Shown: one piece after another, positions 20,300 through 25,821 of the stretch
Position numbering within the stretch: position 1 is the stretch's first letter
Layout of the letters: every line of letters begins with the position of its first letter
Virus record (IMG/VR): IMGVR_UViG_3300050821_002251
Span: 1-25,821 of that record
Length of the DNA: 25,821 nt
Reading direction: 5' to 3' (one strand)
From: a virus
Notes under the pieces: generated by a model
What the model was told of the DNA's origin: nothing
What the model saw: only the letters and a program-made list of their open reading frames with translations
Databases searched by the model: none
Translations under genes and position numbers: made by a program

Positions 20300-21026
20300 T
20301 GATCGGATTGGTTCTAAGCATTATGTCAATCTCATTCCCAATTCAATTATTACTCGATTGGAATCAGGTGATATTGCATTTGAAGGGAATGGCGTAACAA
20401 TTGGGATTGAGATCAAGAAAATTATGGATGCTGTTGGGTGCATGTATACAGGAAGATTGACCGACCATCAAATTCCATTAATGAAGAAACAATATGATGT
20501 TTGTTACCTTGTAATTGAGGGAGGATTCCGTCCATGCCCAGAAAGCAAAGTGCTACAATATCTAAAACTATTCCCAAACGAAAGCGAAAAGGGAGTACAG
20601 TGCGGCAAATGGATAGACGCGAGCTACGGCAACCAAAGATTGATGTACTCTGCTTTCGAATCGTGGATGACTTCTATTGCCCTCCAAGCTGGGATATTGG
20701 TAAAAACTACATTGTCAGCAGAGATGACAGCAATGATGGTTGTAGCCGCTTACAATTGGTGGCAAAAGTCCCAGCATCAATCATTCAGGGTTATGGACGA
20801 GACAACGGAAGAGTCGGTACTGTCACGTCCAACGATGTTGAGGAGAATGGTCGCATTATTGCCAAGGGTGGGATGGAGTCGTAGCGCTATACTTGCAAAT
20901 AGATTTTCTTGCATGGCATCAGTATTACAAGCGCAACCAGAAGGATTTTTAATTGAAAATGAAATCGCTATGCCAACAGCAGTAAAGATATGGGAATCGT
21001 TACATGGGAGAAAATATGCAGGTTGA
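20286..21026 (+). CDS. ERCC4/XPF-type nuclease
   Basis: 246 residues. MILIDDRIGS at the start (Asp pair of the nuclease fold), VTIGIEIKKIMDAVG (38-51) in the position of the V-E-R-K-x3-D signature, GRLTDHQIPLMKKQYDVCYL (56-75) and VIEGGF. This is the order of Mus81/XPF-type structure-specific nucleases. MVALLPRVGWSRSAILANRF near residue 190-210 fits a helix-hairpin-helix DNA-binding motif. In the signature the Arg is replaced by Ile-Lys (EIKK), a change worth testing. The likely role is cutting branched DNA during replication or recombination. The start at 20286 has a weak ribosome site and is probably coupled; longer frames to 20202 are rejected. Confidence 0.75.
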   Translation: MILIDDRIGSKHYVNLIPNSIITRLESGDIAFEGNGVTIGIEIKKIMDAVGCMYTGRLTDHQIPLMKKQYDVCYLVIEGGFRPCPESKVLQYLKLFPNESEKGVQCGKWIDASYGNQRLMYSAFESWMTSIALQAGILVKTTLSAEMTAMMVVAAYNWWQKSQHQSFRVMDETTEESVLSRPTMLRRMVALLPRVGWSRSAILANRFSCMASVLQAQPEGFLIENEIAMPTAVKIWESLHGRKYAG

Positions 21027-21213
21027 TTGGACTGACGATACCATTGTAATGGTTATTGACAAGGCCGACCTGGACATGGTTGACCAGGAAATAGTAGACT
21101 ATGTGTTTTCCATTTGCTCCCAAGATCCCAAGCAAGGGGAGCATATCGGCAAGTTCCTGGTACTGGGCCTAGCTATACTGTTTAAGGGTGTTTTGCAGTT
21201 CACTTTAGACTAA
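21016..21213 (+). CDS. Small protein of unknown function
   Basis: 65 residues: MQVDWTDDTIVMVIDKADLD, then QEIVDYVFSICSQDPKQGEH and FLVLGLAILFKGVLQFTL, the last a hydrophobic helix. GGGAG lies 6 bases before the ATG at 21016, overlapping the nuclease gene. Possibly membrane-attached by its C-terminus. Confidence 0.6.
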   Translation: MQVDWTDDTIVMVIDKADLDMVDQEIVDYVFSICSQDPKQGEHIGKFLVLGLAILFKGVLQFTLD

Positions 21214-21285
21214 GATGCTATCCCTATCGAGATCGTGGCTGTACGGGGCTGCAAACGTCAGGAACGGCACTTTTAAGAGTCATCC

Positions 21286-21483
21286 ATGAAGGTCTACACT
21301 CCCCTCTACACTCCTGAGATGGGCCTGATGGGATTTCGATGCCTTCTCCATACTCATCTCCCTATCAGACCATGCAATTATTACACCGTTAGGGAACAGG
21401 ACATGAAGAGACATTTATGGATGAAGCATAGAATTAGGATTCAAATGGAGATTGACTTTGACTCGCCCAGTGCCAAGCCTTGA
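21286..21483 (+). CDS. Small zinc-finger-like protein
   Basis: 65 residues: MKVYTPLYTPEMGLMGFRCL, then HTHLPIRPCNYYTVREQDMK and RHLWMKHRI. Cys-x9-Cys followed by a helix with His-x4-His (RHLWMKH) suggests a C2H2-type finger, imperfect in the first half. No strong ribosome site. A 70-base gap lies upstream without features. Confidence 0.5.
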   Translation: MKVYTPLYTPEMGLMGFRCLLHTHLPIRPCNYYTVREQDMKRHLWMKHRIRIQMEIDFDSPSAKP

Positions 21484-21495
21484 CAGGGTTATACG

Positions 21496-21768
21496 ATGGC
21501 TTTAAGTGGTAATAAACATCCATTATGGAAAGGTGGAAAATGTAAGCACACAAAAGGATATATTCAATTTAGCGCTGGGGAATTAAGGAATCAACTTGAG
21601 CATATCGTAATTGCAAAAGAAGCATGGGGGAATAGAATACCTTGGAATCGTAATTTTGAAGTACATCATATTGATTGGAAAAGGGATCATAATTGCCGTT
21701 GCAATTTATTGATATTACACAAGGAAATACATCATGGAATATCTGGATGTAGAAAAAAGAAAAAATAG
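21496..21768 (+). CDS. HNH endonuclease
   Basis: 90 residues. GNKHPLWKGGKCKHTKGYIQ at the start, LEHIVIAKEAWG, then FEVHHIDWKRDHNCRCNLLI and HKEIHHGIS: His-His-x-Asp, Asn and His in HNH order, as in small phage-borne (often mobile) HNH nucleases. The catalytic His is in VHHID, with the Asn in NLL and the last His in HHG. Basic Lys-rich end. It may be a homing nuclease or aid packaging; it is far from the terminase in this window, so homing is likelier. The 3' end overlaps the next gene. Confidence 0.8.
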   Translation: MALSGNKHPLWKGGKCKHTKGYIQFSAGELRNQLEHIVIAKEAWGNRIPWNRNFEVHHIDWKRDHNCRCNLLILHKEIHHGISGCRKKKK

Positions 21769-22027
21769 TGTTCCCAGCCTTGACAGGATCTTATATAAAC
21801 AGAGAGTACCATTATTTATCCTGTGGAAAGAATACCTCCATCACTTATCGGAAAAGGAATATCGTTTTAAATGTCTACGTTGCGGTCCATGTAAATATCC
21901 ACCATACATCTGTATATATTGTGGAGAGCAATATTGTGGGGGATGTATGAGGAAACATGAGCAAGGGCATTGGAGAGAGGAAAAGAAACGGAAGGAAATT
22001 GAACGGCAAGGGGAAATTCCATTCTAG
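21734..22027 (+). CDS. B-box/zinc-finger-like protein
   Basis: 97 residues. CLRCGPCKYPPYICIYCGEQ, then YCGGCMRKHEQGH: eight Cys/His residues in pairs, as in B-box or cross-brace zinc fingers. The rest is highly charged (EEKKRKEIERQGEIPF). AAGGA lies about 9 bases before the ATG at 21734, inside the HNH gene. The alternative frame 21768-21950 lacks the Cys pattern and a ribosome site. Confidence 0.65.
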   Translation: MEYLDVEKRKNSVPSLDRILYKQRVPLFILWKEYLHHLSEKEYRFKCLRCGPCKYPPYICIYCGEQYCGGCMRKHEQGHWREEKKRKEIERQGEIPF

Positions 22028-22036
22028 GAGGATTAA

Positions 22037-22405
22037 ATGAAAAATCAAAGTGAGATTGAGGCAATGGAGGATCTTGGGGTTGTTCCTGATGCCCATGATG
22101 TTTTAAAGGGAAATAATTTGAGAGTGTTTTGTAGTAAGGCTCAGGAACGCATTGACATTGTAAATACAATTAAAGAGCTAGAGGAACAGAAAAAACAATT
22201 GGATGACGATATTATGGAATTGATGGTCAATCATAATACCTCTAAAGTGCTGTACCAGGGCAGGCCAGTTTCAATAGTTACCGGATCACGATCATCGTTG
22301 TCTAAAGAAAAGTTATTGGAAGCAGGAGTGCCAGCAAAGACAATAGTGGAATGCACTAGCTATAGTAATTATGATTATCTATTAATTGGGAAGGAAAAGA
22401 AATGA
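22037..22405 (+). CDS. Coiled-coil phage protein of recombination regions
   Basis: 122 residues. IKELEEQKKQLDDDIMELMV (about 45-65) is a coiled coil, followed by VLYQGRPVSIVTGSRSSLSK, EKLLEAGVPAKTIVECTSYS and NYDYLLIGKE. The ending ('SxxxLLExGVxxxxIxxxTxxxxYxxL') is a recurrent feature of small phage proteins encoded near recombination genes. Function unknown. AGGAGG before the ATG is strong. The stop overlaps the next start (ATGA). Confidence 0.7.
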   Translation: MKNQSEIEAMEDLGVVPDAHDVLKGNNLRVFCSKAQERIDIVNTIKELEEQKKQLDDDIMELMVNHNTSKVLYQGRPVSIVTGSRSSLSKEKLLEAGVPAKTIVECTSYSNYDYLLIGKEKK

Positions 22406-22542
22406 ATTCAATCCCATATAAAGATAGATGGTGGGCAGTATTTGTATTTGTGTTTCTTTTACCAATCTGGATATTAGTAGCAGCGGGCGAGGTATATAGG
22501 AAATTTTTAGAAGAATTATGGGAATTTAATTCTAAGAAATAA
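22402..22542 (+). CDS. Small single-span membrane protein
   Basis: 46 residues: MNSIPYKDRWWAVFVFVFLL, then PIWILVAAGEVYRKFLEELW and EFNSKK. A hydrophobic helix (about 10-28) followed by a charged helix. Coupled by ATGA to the gene before, with AAGGAAAAG as ribosome site. Its last 11 bases overlap the end of the convergent endolysin gene. Confidence 0.6.
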   Translation: MNSIPYKDRWWAVFVFVFLLPIWILVAAGEVYRKFLEELWEFNSKK

Positions 22543-22945
22543 CATCATTATTAGCCTTAATCCACTGTGCAATTGTATCTAATGGATTAACATTCAATTT
22601 CTCAGTGACTATCTTACACCATGGACCTGCATTATCATTACCAGTATATCGCTGTGATAATTCATTGAATGTCATGTCAAGTGAATAGTAAAATGATTTA
22701 CCTGATAAAATAGCAATACATTCCCTACGTGCCGCTGCCCATCCATCGGTATGATCGTCAAGGGAACTATTGGGATCAGCATTGGCATAGATGGTCTTAC
22801 CGTTGTCTACTCCCCATCCACGATCACCAAGTTCCAGGTCGCAAGGATTATGGCATCTAAACGGAAGGCTCCCACTTACGTAGAAGCCCTCCGCAATAGC
22901 AATTGCATTGGATAATTGATAAGCTAATGTTGTAATAATGTCCAT
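22532..22945 (-). CDS. Putative endolysin (lysozyme-like)
   Basis: 137 residues. Residues 12-20 SNAIAIAEG place a Glu (19) where phage lysozyme/transglycosylase-like domains carry the catalytic acid. SLPFRCHNPCDLELGDRGWG, then DHTDGWAAARRECIAILSGK, MTFNELSQRYTGND and NPLDTIAQWI follow the order of small phage muralytic proteins ('xNNPxxLxxGD', 'DGWAAL', 'YTGxD'). It would cut peptidoglycan. No signal peptide, so a holin or similar is needed. AAGGTGAT precedes the ATG at 22945. Encoded last in the minus-strand lysis cassette, after the lipoprotein and two membrane proteins. Confidence 0.7.
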   Translation of the reverse strand: MDIITTLAYQLSNAIAIAEGFYVSGSLPFRCHNPCDLELGDRGWGVDNGKTIYANADPNSSLDDHTDGWAAARRECIAILSGKSFYYSLDMTFNELSQRYTGNDNAGPWCKIVTEKLNVNPLDTIAQWIKANNDVIS

Positions 22946-22954
22946 ACGATCACC

Positions 22955-23557
22955 TTAAGGGATAATTGAATGGCCATACTTTTTCATTTCATTCTTCTTG
23001 ACCACATCAATAGCCGGGAATGCTGATGGTTCTCCTAACACCTTCCTCATATGGGCATTCCAATATCCAGCGCTATGTGGAGGTTTAGCTCCAGTTTTGG
23101 CTAAAGATCCATTTGCCATTGCCGCTGCTACTGTGGTTGTGGATGCTGCTGTTTGAGGTATGGAATTGGCTATCTCTGCTACCATAGCTTCCAAGGCAGA
23201 GGTAACCGCTGTTACTTGGGCTTGCTCTGCTGGATTTTTAATTTGTGCAGCATTTACCAGGGCAGTAGTGTTCTGTTGGAGTACAGCCACATCAGCGTCA
23301 ATCTGGCCAACAGTGGTGGTAGCAGCATTATTTTGGAGATCGCTTAGGAGTTTAGTTAAAGCAGCATCGGCAGCCTGTTCAATTCCCACAGCGGTATCAA
23401 CAGCCCCAGCAATTGCGGGATCAGCCACGGCAATTACAGCACCAAGAGTAGTTGCAACTGTATTGACTACCCCAAGAACATCAATCACATCTTTTTCCCA
23501 TGAACATCCCACCATTGCCAAGCAAACACAAAGTGACAATATCAGCCATTTCTTCAT
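22955..23557 (-). CDS. Ala/Thr-rich lipoprotein
   Basis: 200 residues from ATG 23557: MKKWLILSLCVCLAMVGC, a lipoprotein signal peptide with Cys 18 after MVG (Met at -3 is a loose fit), then SWEKDV. The mature part is Ala, Val and Thr-rich and mostly helical (TVATTLGAVIAVADPAIAGA), with a more compact end (GYWNAHMRKVLGEP). AGGAGG fixes the start; an in-frame ATG at 23584 is rejected. It overlaps the preceding gene (ATGA). A lipoprotein in a lysis cassette could act as an outer-membrane spanin part, but it is much longer than usual o-spanins. Confidence 0.7.
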   Translation of the reverse strand: MKKWLILSLCVCLAMVGCSWEKDVIDVLGVVNTVATTLGAVIAVADPAIAGAVDTAVGIEQAADAALTKLLSDLQNNAATTTVGQIDADVAVLQQNTTALVNAAQIKNPAEQAQVTAVTSALEAMVAEIANSIPQTAASTTTVAAAMANGSLAKTGAKPPHSAGYWNAHMRKVLGEPSAFPAIDVVKKNEMKKYGHSIIP

Positions 23558-23787
23558 TTTTCCTCCTGTGTTGTTTGTGACCATTTCAATATTTGTGGTA
23601 CATAAACTATTCCTTCTCTAATTACAATTGCAGGCACAACAACAAACTTGGCAATATTCCATAATCCTAGCGCTGTATTCCAATTGTATTGTGATGGATT
23701 ATGATATACCGGGCCAAGCGATAGTAAAGCAGCATTGACAGCATTTTTAGCTATATTAATTAATACTGTTTTTACTGTGGGATTCAT
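23554..23787 (-). CDS. Small membrane protein of lysis cassette (holin candidate 2)
   Basis: 77 residues from ATG 23787, preceded by GGAGATTGAA: MNPTVKTVLINIAKNAVNAA, then ALLSLGPVYHNPSQYNW and LWNIAKFVVVPAIVIREGIV. Two hydrophobic segments (about 8-26 and 40-58), basic/charged end (KWSQTTQEEK). Size and layout fit a holin, but no family signature is recognised. The ATG follows the previous stop by one base. Confidence 0.55.
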   Translation of the reverse strand: MNPTVKTVLINIAKNAVNAALLSLGPVYHNPSQYNWNTALGLWNIAKFVVVPAIVIREGIVYVPQILKWSQTTQEEK

Positions 23788-23788
23788 T

Positions 23789-24037
23789 TCAATCTCCATT
23801 TTTAATTCTATTAACCCACCAAGTGAACATAGGTTCCATCATGGAAGCAATCTTTGTTTCAATTGTTGTTAATCGTTTCTGATTTTCAAGATGCATTTGT
23901 AGATCTTGTTGCATTGTTTCCTCGTGCATACGCTGTGCCTCATGTCTAGTATCTAACCAGAAAATAATAAATGGAACAAGAACTACTCCCATGACTTCTA
24001 TATGTGTCCAACTGAATAGTGGATCGGATTGTTGCAT
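23789..24037 (-). CDS. Membrane-anchored coiled-coil protein (holin or spanin candidate)
   Basis: 82 residues from ATG 24037 (GGAG upstream): MQQSDPLFSWTHIEVMGVVL, VPFIIFWLDTR completing one membrane helix, then a charged coiled coil (RMHEETMQQDLQMHLENQKR) and MEPMFTWWVNRIKNGD. One N-terminal membrane span with a coiled coil after it resembles an inner-membrane spanin or a class III holin. The longer frame to 24133 has no ribosome site and runs into the gene before. Confidence 0.55.
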   Translation of the reverse strand: MQQSDPLFSWTHIEVMGVVLVPFIIFWLDTRHEAQRMHEETMQQDLQMHLENQKRLTTIETKIASMMEPMFTWWVNRIKNGD

Positions 24038-24050
24038 AATTATACTCCAA

Positions 24051-24362
24051 TTAGGAAGTCTGTGTAATTGTGAAGCTAGTGACTTGACCAGCAACAACAG
24101 GAACCTGTACAGATCCTTGAGCCACATTCCCATTAGGTAAAGTTGCCGATACAGTAAGAGTGATTGTTCCTGTCTCTAATCCAGTCAATTGCGTCGTGAG
24201 TCCAGTAGGATCAGGATTGGGATTCGCTACAGTTGCAATTAAAACATTACTGGATGTCCATTGCGGTACTACTCCTGCTGGTAAAATAGCTCCCACTGGA
24301 TTAGGAATGGCAAGGAAATTCCCTGGCGTCCCTACTGTAATTCCAATCGGTGTAACTGGCAT
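24051..24362 (-). CDS. Bacterial Ig-like domain protein
   Basis: 103 residues from ATG 24362, with AAGGGGGA upstream: MPVTPIGITVGTPGNFLAIP, then VVPQWTSSNVLIATVANPNP, LTGLETGTITLTVSATLPNG. The order 'WxSSN-x-x-x-ATV...G-x-x-TxL..G-x-x-T-T-x-T-V' is typical of bacterial Ig-like (Big_2) domains, which in phages decorate tails or capsids and help binding to surfaces. No signal peptide from this start; an upstream ATG at 24443 lacks a ribosome site. Confidence 0.7.
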   Translation of the reverse strand: MPVTPIGITVGTPGNFLAIPNPVGAILPAGVVPQWTSSNVLIATVANPNPDPTGLTTQLTGLETGTITLTVSATLPNGNVAQGSVQVPVVAGQVTSFTITQTS

Positions 24363-24478
24363 TAGAATCCCCCTTATTTGATAAATGTTAAATGACTTTA
24401 CTTTCCTTTTCCTTCTAAATATAAATCTCACATTAAACCTCATAATCAGCAGGGGTCGAATGGGACGTTAACTCCACT

Positions 24479-25096
24479 TCACATAGCCTGTTGTGACGCA
24501 AATGCTTCTGTAGCATCCTGTACCGAGAACGTCACTATCGTCCCTACCGGCACTGTCACTTGTTCTGCAAATGATCCGCTGGCAGGAGCAATATCACCTT
24601 GATTGACAAAATTAGTGCCATTGCTAAAAGAAAAGTGTTGACCGACATTATTGCTATTTGTCCATTGAGCAGTAACAGTTTCATTATTACCATTAATATT
24701 TATGGCTACTGATGTAATTGACAGGGTAGGTGGATTAGGATTACTAGGGGTAGTAAAGGTAACTTCATTTGAAAAGGCAGACTGTTGTGCCCCTCCAGTT
24801 GTATCCGCTGTCATTACACAAAATTGCGTTGTTCCTGCTGTAACTGATGTATCGACATAGGAAGTACCAGTAATTAAAGTTGATCCATTAACAGGATTGA
24901 CAGCAGTTTCCCCACCACTAGTAGGGGCACAATAAAGGTTATATCCCGCCACAGTAATCCCAGTTGGTTGAGATGCGGGTGTCCATGTGAAAGTGGTTGA
25001 ATGTGCCGTTCCTGTTGCCGACACAGCACCAGGATTGGGAGAGGCGTGGACCTGGATAGCAATAAACAATCCAAACAAAAGTATTAGTTTCTTCAT
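24479..25096 (-). CDS. Exported fibronectin type III protein
   Basis: 205 residues from ATG 25096, with AAGGAG 7 bases upstream: MKKLILLFGLFIAIQVHASP is a signal peptide with a clear AS-P cleavage site. Then FTWTPASQPTGITVAGYNLY, TSYVDTSVTAGTTQFCVMT and SAFSNEVTFTTP form a fibronectin III domain ('Y-x-x-Y', 'Y-x-D', 'S-N-E-V'). The second half is another beta-sandwich (VTAQWTNSNNVGQHFSFSNG). It would bind surfaces or sugars outside the cytoplasm. The start at 25123 overlaps the LuxR-type gene and lacks a ribosome site. Confidence 0.75.
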   Translation of the reverse strand: MKKLILLFGLFIAIQVHASPNPGAVSATGTAHSTTFTWTPASQPTGITVAGYNLYCAPTSGGETAVNPVNGSTLITGTSYVDTSVTAGTTQFCVMTADTTGGAQQSAFSNEVTFTTPSNPNPPTLSITSVAININGNNETVTAQWTNSNNVGQHFSFSNGTNFVNQGDIAPASGSFAEQVTVPVGTIVTFSVQDATEAFASQQAM

Positions 25097-25107
25097 GTTT
25101 AATCTCC

Positions 25108-25449
25108 TTATGACTTTAAACACCTATCAATCAATTCACGTCTATTCTTAGCACTGTAAGCCAATAATAATGCACTGACATGGAACTTAATAGTTCTTTC
25201 ACTAACATTTAAACTTGACGCTATTTCCTTATTGGTCCACGACACATTATCAATCATAATCTTTAATATTTGCCATTGACGTGGAGTGAGACGAACCTTA
25301 CCTCTTCTACGATTAATCTCATTTGATATTCTTTCAGCAAGATGTTCCTCTTGTGCAATTTTCTCAGTAATCCTATCTTTCAATAAATTAATTTCATTGT
25401 GTACTCGTTCCCATTGATCCCAAAGACTGCTTGATTTGCGTTTACTCAT
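25108..25449 (-). CDS. LuxR-type helix-turn-helix regulator
   Basis: 113 residues. Residues 12-48 are a charged coiled coil. Residues 54-110 are a LuxR/GerE HTH: LTPRQWQILKIMIDNVSWTN, KEIASSLNVSERTIKFHVSA, then NRRELI. All key positions (L-T-x-R, NKEIA, T-x-K-x-H-V, NR-x-E-L) are kept. There is no sensor domain; the coiled coil may dimerise it. The start at 25449 lies 7 bases from an AT-rich palindrome and has no clear ribosome site. It is probably a phage regulator; target unknown. Confidence 0.8.
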   Translation of the reverse strand: MSKRKSSSLWDQWERVHNEINLLKDRITEKIAQEEHLAERISNEINRRRGKVRLTPRQWQILKIMIDNVSWTNKEIASSLNVSERTIKFHVSALLLAYSAKNRRELIDRCLKS

Positions 25450-25456
25450 TATTGTC

Positions 25457-25482
25457 TGTAATTACAATTATAATTATTATTG
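25457..25482 (-). repeat. AT-rich palindrome, copy 9
   Basis: TGTAATTACAATTATAATTA then TTATTG, between the stop of the DUF4091-like gene and the start of the LuxR-type gene; it overlaps the last codons of the former. Confidence 0.7.
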
Positions 25483-25821
25483 CCCTGCAATCATCAATAC
25501 CCCTACTTTTGGTGGTGCTGGGGTTACTGCTGCCGATGGATAGCTAATAGTTTGCAATTGATTACCAAGTGCTATCCTGGCCGCTTGTAATCCACTTCCA
25601 GTAGTTTCAAATGTATATGAATTGGTGATCCAGCTAGTAATTTGTGTTTGCACTAATGAACCGTATCCTAATTGTGTCAATTGATTTAAATACTCATAAT
25701 CTTGTACGCCATCACGGATCAACTTTAATCGTAAACTAGGGAGGATAATAGGTACAGTTACTCCTGCTCCCATATAATTAGGATAGCCAGAGACAATCCC
25801 ACCGGGATAAACAAGAGTTCC
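25477..25821 (-). CDS. C-terminus of DUF4091/GH123-like protein, 5' part outside window
   Basis: Open from the right window edge, so only the last 114 residues are seen: GTLVYPGGIVSGYPNYMGAG, then LPSLRLKLIRDGVQDYEYLN. The sequence 'LVYPG...(S)LRLKLIRDGxxDYEYL' is the signature of DUF4091, the C-terminal part of glycoside hydrolase 123-like and related enzymes acting on host glycans. The remaining residues form helical repeats and end MIAGQ. The ATG at 25773 is internal. A depolymerase or tail-associated glycan enzyme is plausible, but the catalytic region lies outside the window. Confidence 0.7.
   Translation of the reverse strand, partial: GTLVYPGGIVSGYPNYMGAGVTVPIILPSLRLKLIRDGVQDYEYLNQLTQLGYGSLVQTQITSWITNSYTFETTGSGLQAARIALGNQLQTISYPSAAVTPAPPKVGVLMIAGQ

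Noticed and set aside
20534-20884. 116-codon frame inside the ERCC4-type nuclease gene with a GGAGG upstream
   Set aside because: It lies fully inside a recognised gene in another frame and has no recognisable domain. An overlapping gene is possible but not supported.

Overview
The window is a piece of a double-stranded DNA tailed-phage genome, or a prophage or assembled viral contig. Evidence is a recognisable large terminase, a small-terminase-like protein, a lysis cassette, replication and recombination genes, and dense arrays of short genes joined by ATGA, TGATG or TAATG overlaps. No ribosomal, tRNA, metabolic or CRISPR genes are seen. No portal, major capsid, tail tube, integrase or repressor is recognised, so this is only part of the genome. 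Both window edges cut through genes. A lipoprotein, a Tat-type signal and a lysozyme-like endolysin suggest a Gram-negative host, but the host cannot be named.

Layout. (1) 1-5867, minus strand: packaging and virion-related genes, read from high to low coordinates: small terminase, a Tat-signal protein, large terminase, a virion-like protein, a coiled-coil protein, a HiPIP-like Cys protein, a His-rich protein, and a >540-residue exported Thr/Gly/Ala-rich protein that runs off the left edge. (2) 5992-8290, minus strand: an operon of small genes sharing a CACAGAGGAGA leader, including a HELGH metallopeptidase-like protein. It ends at tandem terminators near 5890-5957. (3) 8335-8480: divergent control region. 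(4) 8562-10672, plus strand: small early-type genes. (5) 10688-10817: AT-rich candidate replication origin. (6) 10821-11957, minus strand: P-loop replication ATPase, with a strong promoter and a structured non-coding spacer upstream. (7) 12415-16304, plus strand: replication and recombination module with an SSB-like protein, an AT-hook protein, a PD-(D/E)XK nuclease and a Sak4-like RecA-fold ATPase. (8) 16316-19333, plus strand: visibly GC-richer cassette of small, mostly Cys-containing genes with ATGA junctions, ending in a DUF3310 gene. (9) 19353-22542, plus strand, AT-rich again: exported membrane protein, ERCC4-type nuclease, HNH endonuclease and zinc-binding proteins. (10) 22532-25821, minus strand: lysis cassette, Ig-like and fibronectin-III proteins, a LuxR-type HTH protein and the C-terminus of a DUF4091/GH123-like protein.

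The most distinctive feature is a dispersed family of AT-rich palindromes built from AATTGTAATT/AATTACAATT. At least nine copies lie in gene junctions, nearly all just upstream of a gene start in that gene's direction, in both the structural and replication modules. They look like a genome-wide regulatory or RNA-structure element. The phage also encodes an AT-hook protein and a LuxR-type protein that are candidate binders. The second theme is an unusual number of proteins with export signals. The third is a module-shuffling region (16438-19389) with recurring junction sequences.
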